Source: Afipia massiliensis
GTDB lineage: Bacteria > Pseudomonadota > Alphaproteobacteria > Rhizobiales > Xanthobacteraceae
Assembly (NCBI RefSeq): GCF_014203115.1
Contig: NZ_JACHIJ010000004.1
Span: 124,001 to 188,000 of the forward strand
Direction: 5' to 3'
DNA length: 64,000 nt
The notes below the pieces were generated by a model. That model did not search any database, had not been told where the DNA came from, and saw nothing but the letters and a program-made list of their open reading frames with translations. Shown piece by piece: positions 63,697 through 64,000 of this stretch (position 1 is the stretch's first letter; every line of letters begins with the position of its first letter). Made by a program: the position numbers and the translations under genes.

Positions 63697-64000
63697 ATGG
63701 CGTTCGGTCTTTTTCGGAAGCGGCTGCCAGAACAGGTCAAGCCGAATATTTCCCTCGACGCGCCGGTGACGGCGCCTGAGCCGGTTGCGGCCGCCGATCA
63801 CGACTCGGCCCGCGAGATTCTCGAACTGCTGGAACTTGAGCTGGTGGCGATGATCCGCCAGCTCGAGCGTGCGGCGAATTCAGTCGCCAGCGGGGCGCAA
63901 TCCACCGCGACCACCCTGTACGCCATCCGTCATCGCGCCGACGCCCTGACCGACCGCACCAGCGACGCGCAGGCCACGGCAGAGACGTTTTCGCAGGCGG
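63697..64000 (+). CDS. Methyl-accepting chemotaxis protein N-terminus (partial)
   Basis: The first 101 residues of a plus-strand gene that continues past the right edge, starting at the ATG at 63697 (MAFGLFRKRLPEQVKPNISL). After about 40 residues it becomes helical, with ILELLELELVAMIRQLERAA and SVASGAQSTATTLYAIRHRA, like a coiled-coil transducer. No transmembrane segment is seen in this part. I recall similar N-termini in Rhodopseudomonas chemotaxis transducers; the signalling domain itself is beyond the window. Confidence 0.7.
   Translation, partial: MAFGLFRKRLPEQVKPNISLDAPVTAPEPVAAADHDSAREILELLELELVAMIRQLERAANSVASGAQSTATTLYAIRHRADALTDRTSDAQATAETFSQA

Overview
The window is a contiguous stretch of chromosome from a GC-rich alphaproteobacterium. 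Gene content and order point to Rhizobiales, most likely the Bradyrhizobium/Rhodopseudomonas/Nitrobacter/Afipia group (Nitrobacteraceae). The signs are DUF2093, DUF4170, DUF6101 and DUF2076 proteins, a HisZ-HisG pair, a HrcA/CIRCE-controlled groESL, a yebC-ruvCAB-ybgC-tolQRAB-pal-cpoB-tilS-ftsH backbone, and palindromic intergenic repeats of the kind common in that family. I see no rRNA, tRNA, CRISPR array, prophage or insertion sequence. The species assignment is an inference.

Left part (1-20 kb): the start of a membrane protein facing xseA, with a perfect 17-bp operator-like dyad between them. Then a tightly packed minus-strand envelope operon (pmbA, cysQ-like phosphatase, DUF4170, DUF374 acyltransferase, waaA, lpxK) serving lipid A/Kdo assembly. 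Next come DUF6101, ubiA, a proline-rich secreted protein, rsmE, and hisZ-hisG. A GT2 glycosyltransferase overlapping a YdjC/ChbG deacetylase resembles the FlmF2-NaxD lipid A amino-sugar pair. DUF2076, an L,D-transpeptidase, a CheZ-family protein, an MFS transporter and a lipoprotein follow.

Middle (20-36.5 kb): groES-groEL with CIRCE and a heat-shock-type promoter, an unrecognised secreted protein, and a CrtI-like FAD oxidoreductase preceded by two tandem hairpins of identical architecture. Then an SbmA/BacA-type ABC transporter, a TorF-like porin, a lysine-rich histone H1-like protein, the glcDEF glycolate oxidase operon, a TetR regulator, and azlD with an azlC broken by one in-frame TGA.

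Right part (36.5-64 kb): ftsH, tilS, cpoB, pal, a FeeM-like acyltransferase, a GGDEF-EAL protein, tolB, tolA, tolR and tolQ. A roughly 7.3-kb block of accessory genes (BASS-type transporter, DUF6498, phytanoyl-CoA dioxygenase family, DUF2852, three TetR regulators, a GST, a DUF1348 protein) separates tolQ from ybgC. Then a Tat-exported phosphoesterase, ruvB, a membrane protein, ruvA, a LysE exporter, ruvC, mgtE with a start-site hairpin, yebC, and the start of a chemotaxis transducer cut by the window edge.

Most of the window is housekeeping, dominated by outer-membrane biogenesis and integrity. The most unusual signals are non-coding: twin bulged hairpins, one holding a Shine-Dalgarno sequence; a hairpin occluding the mgtE start; several perfect operator dyads; and repeat families placed inside operons. 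No clearly new multi-gene defence or mobile system was found.
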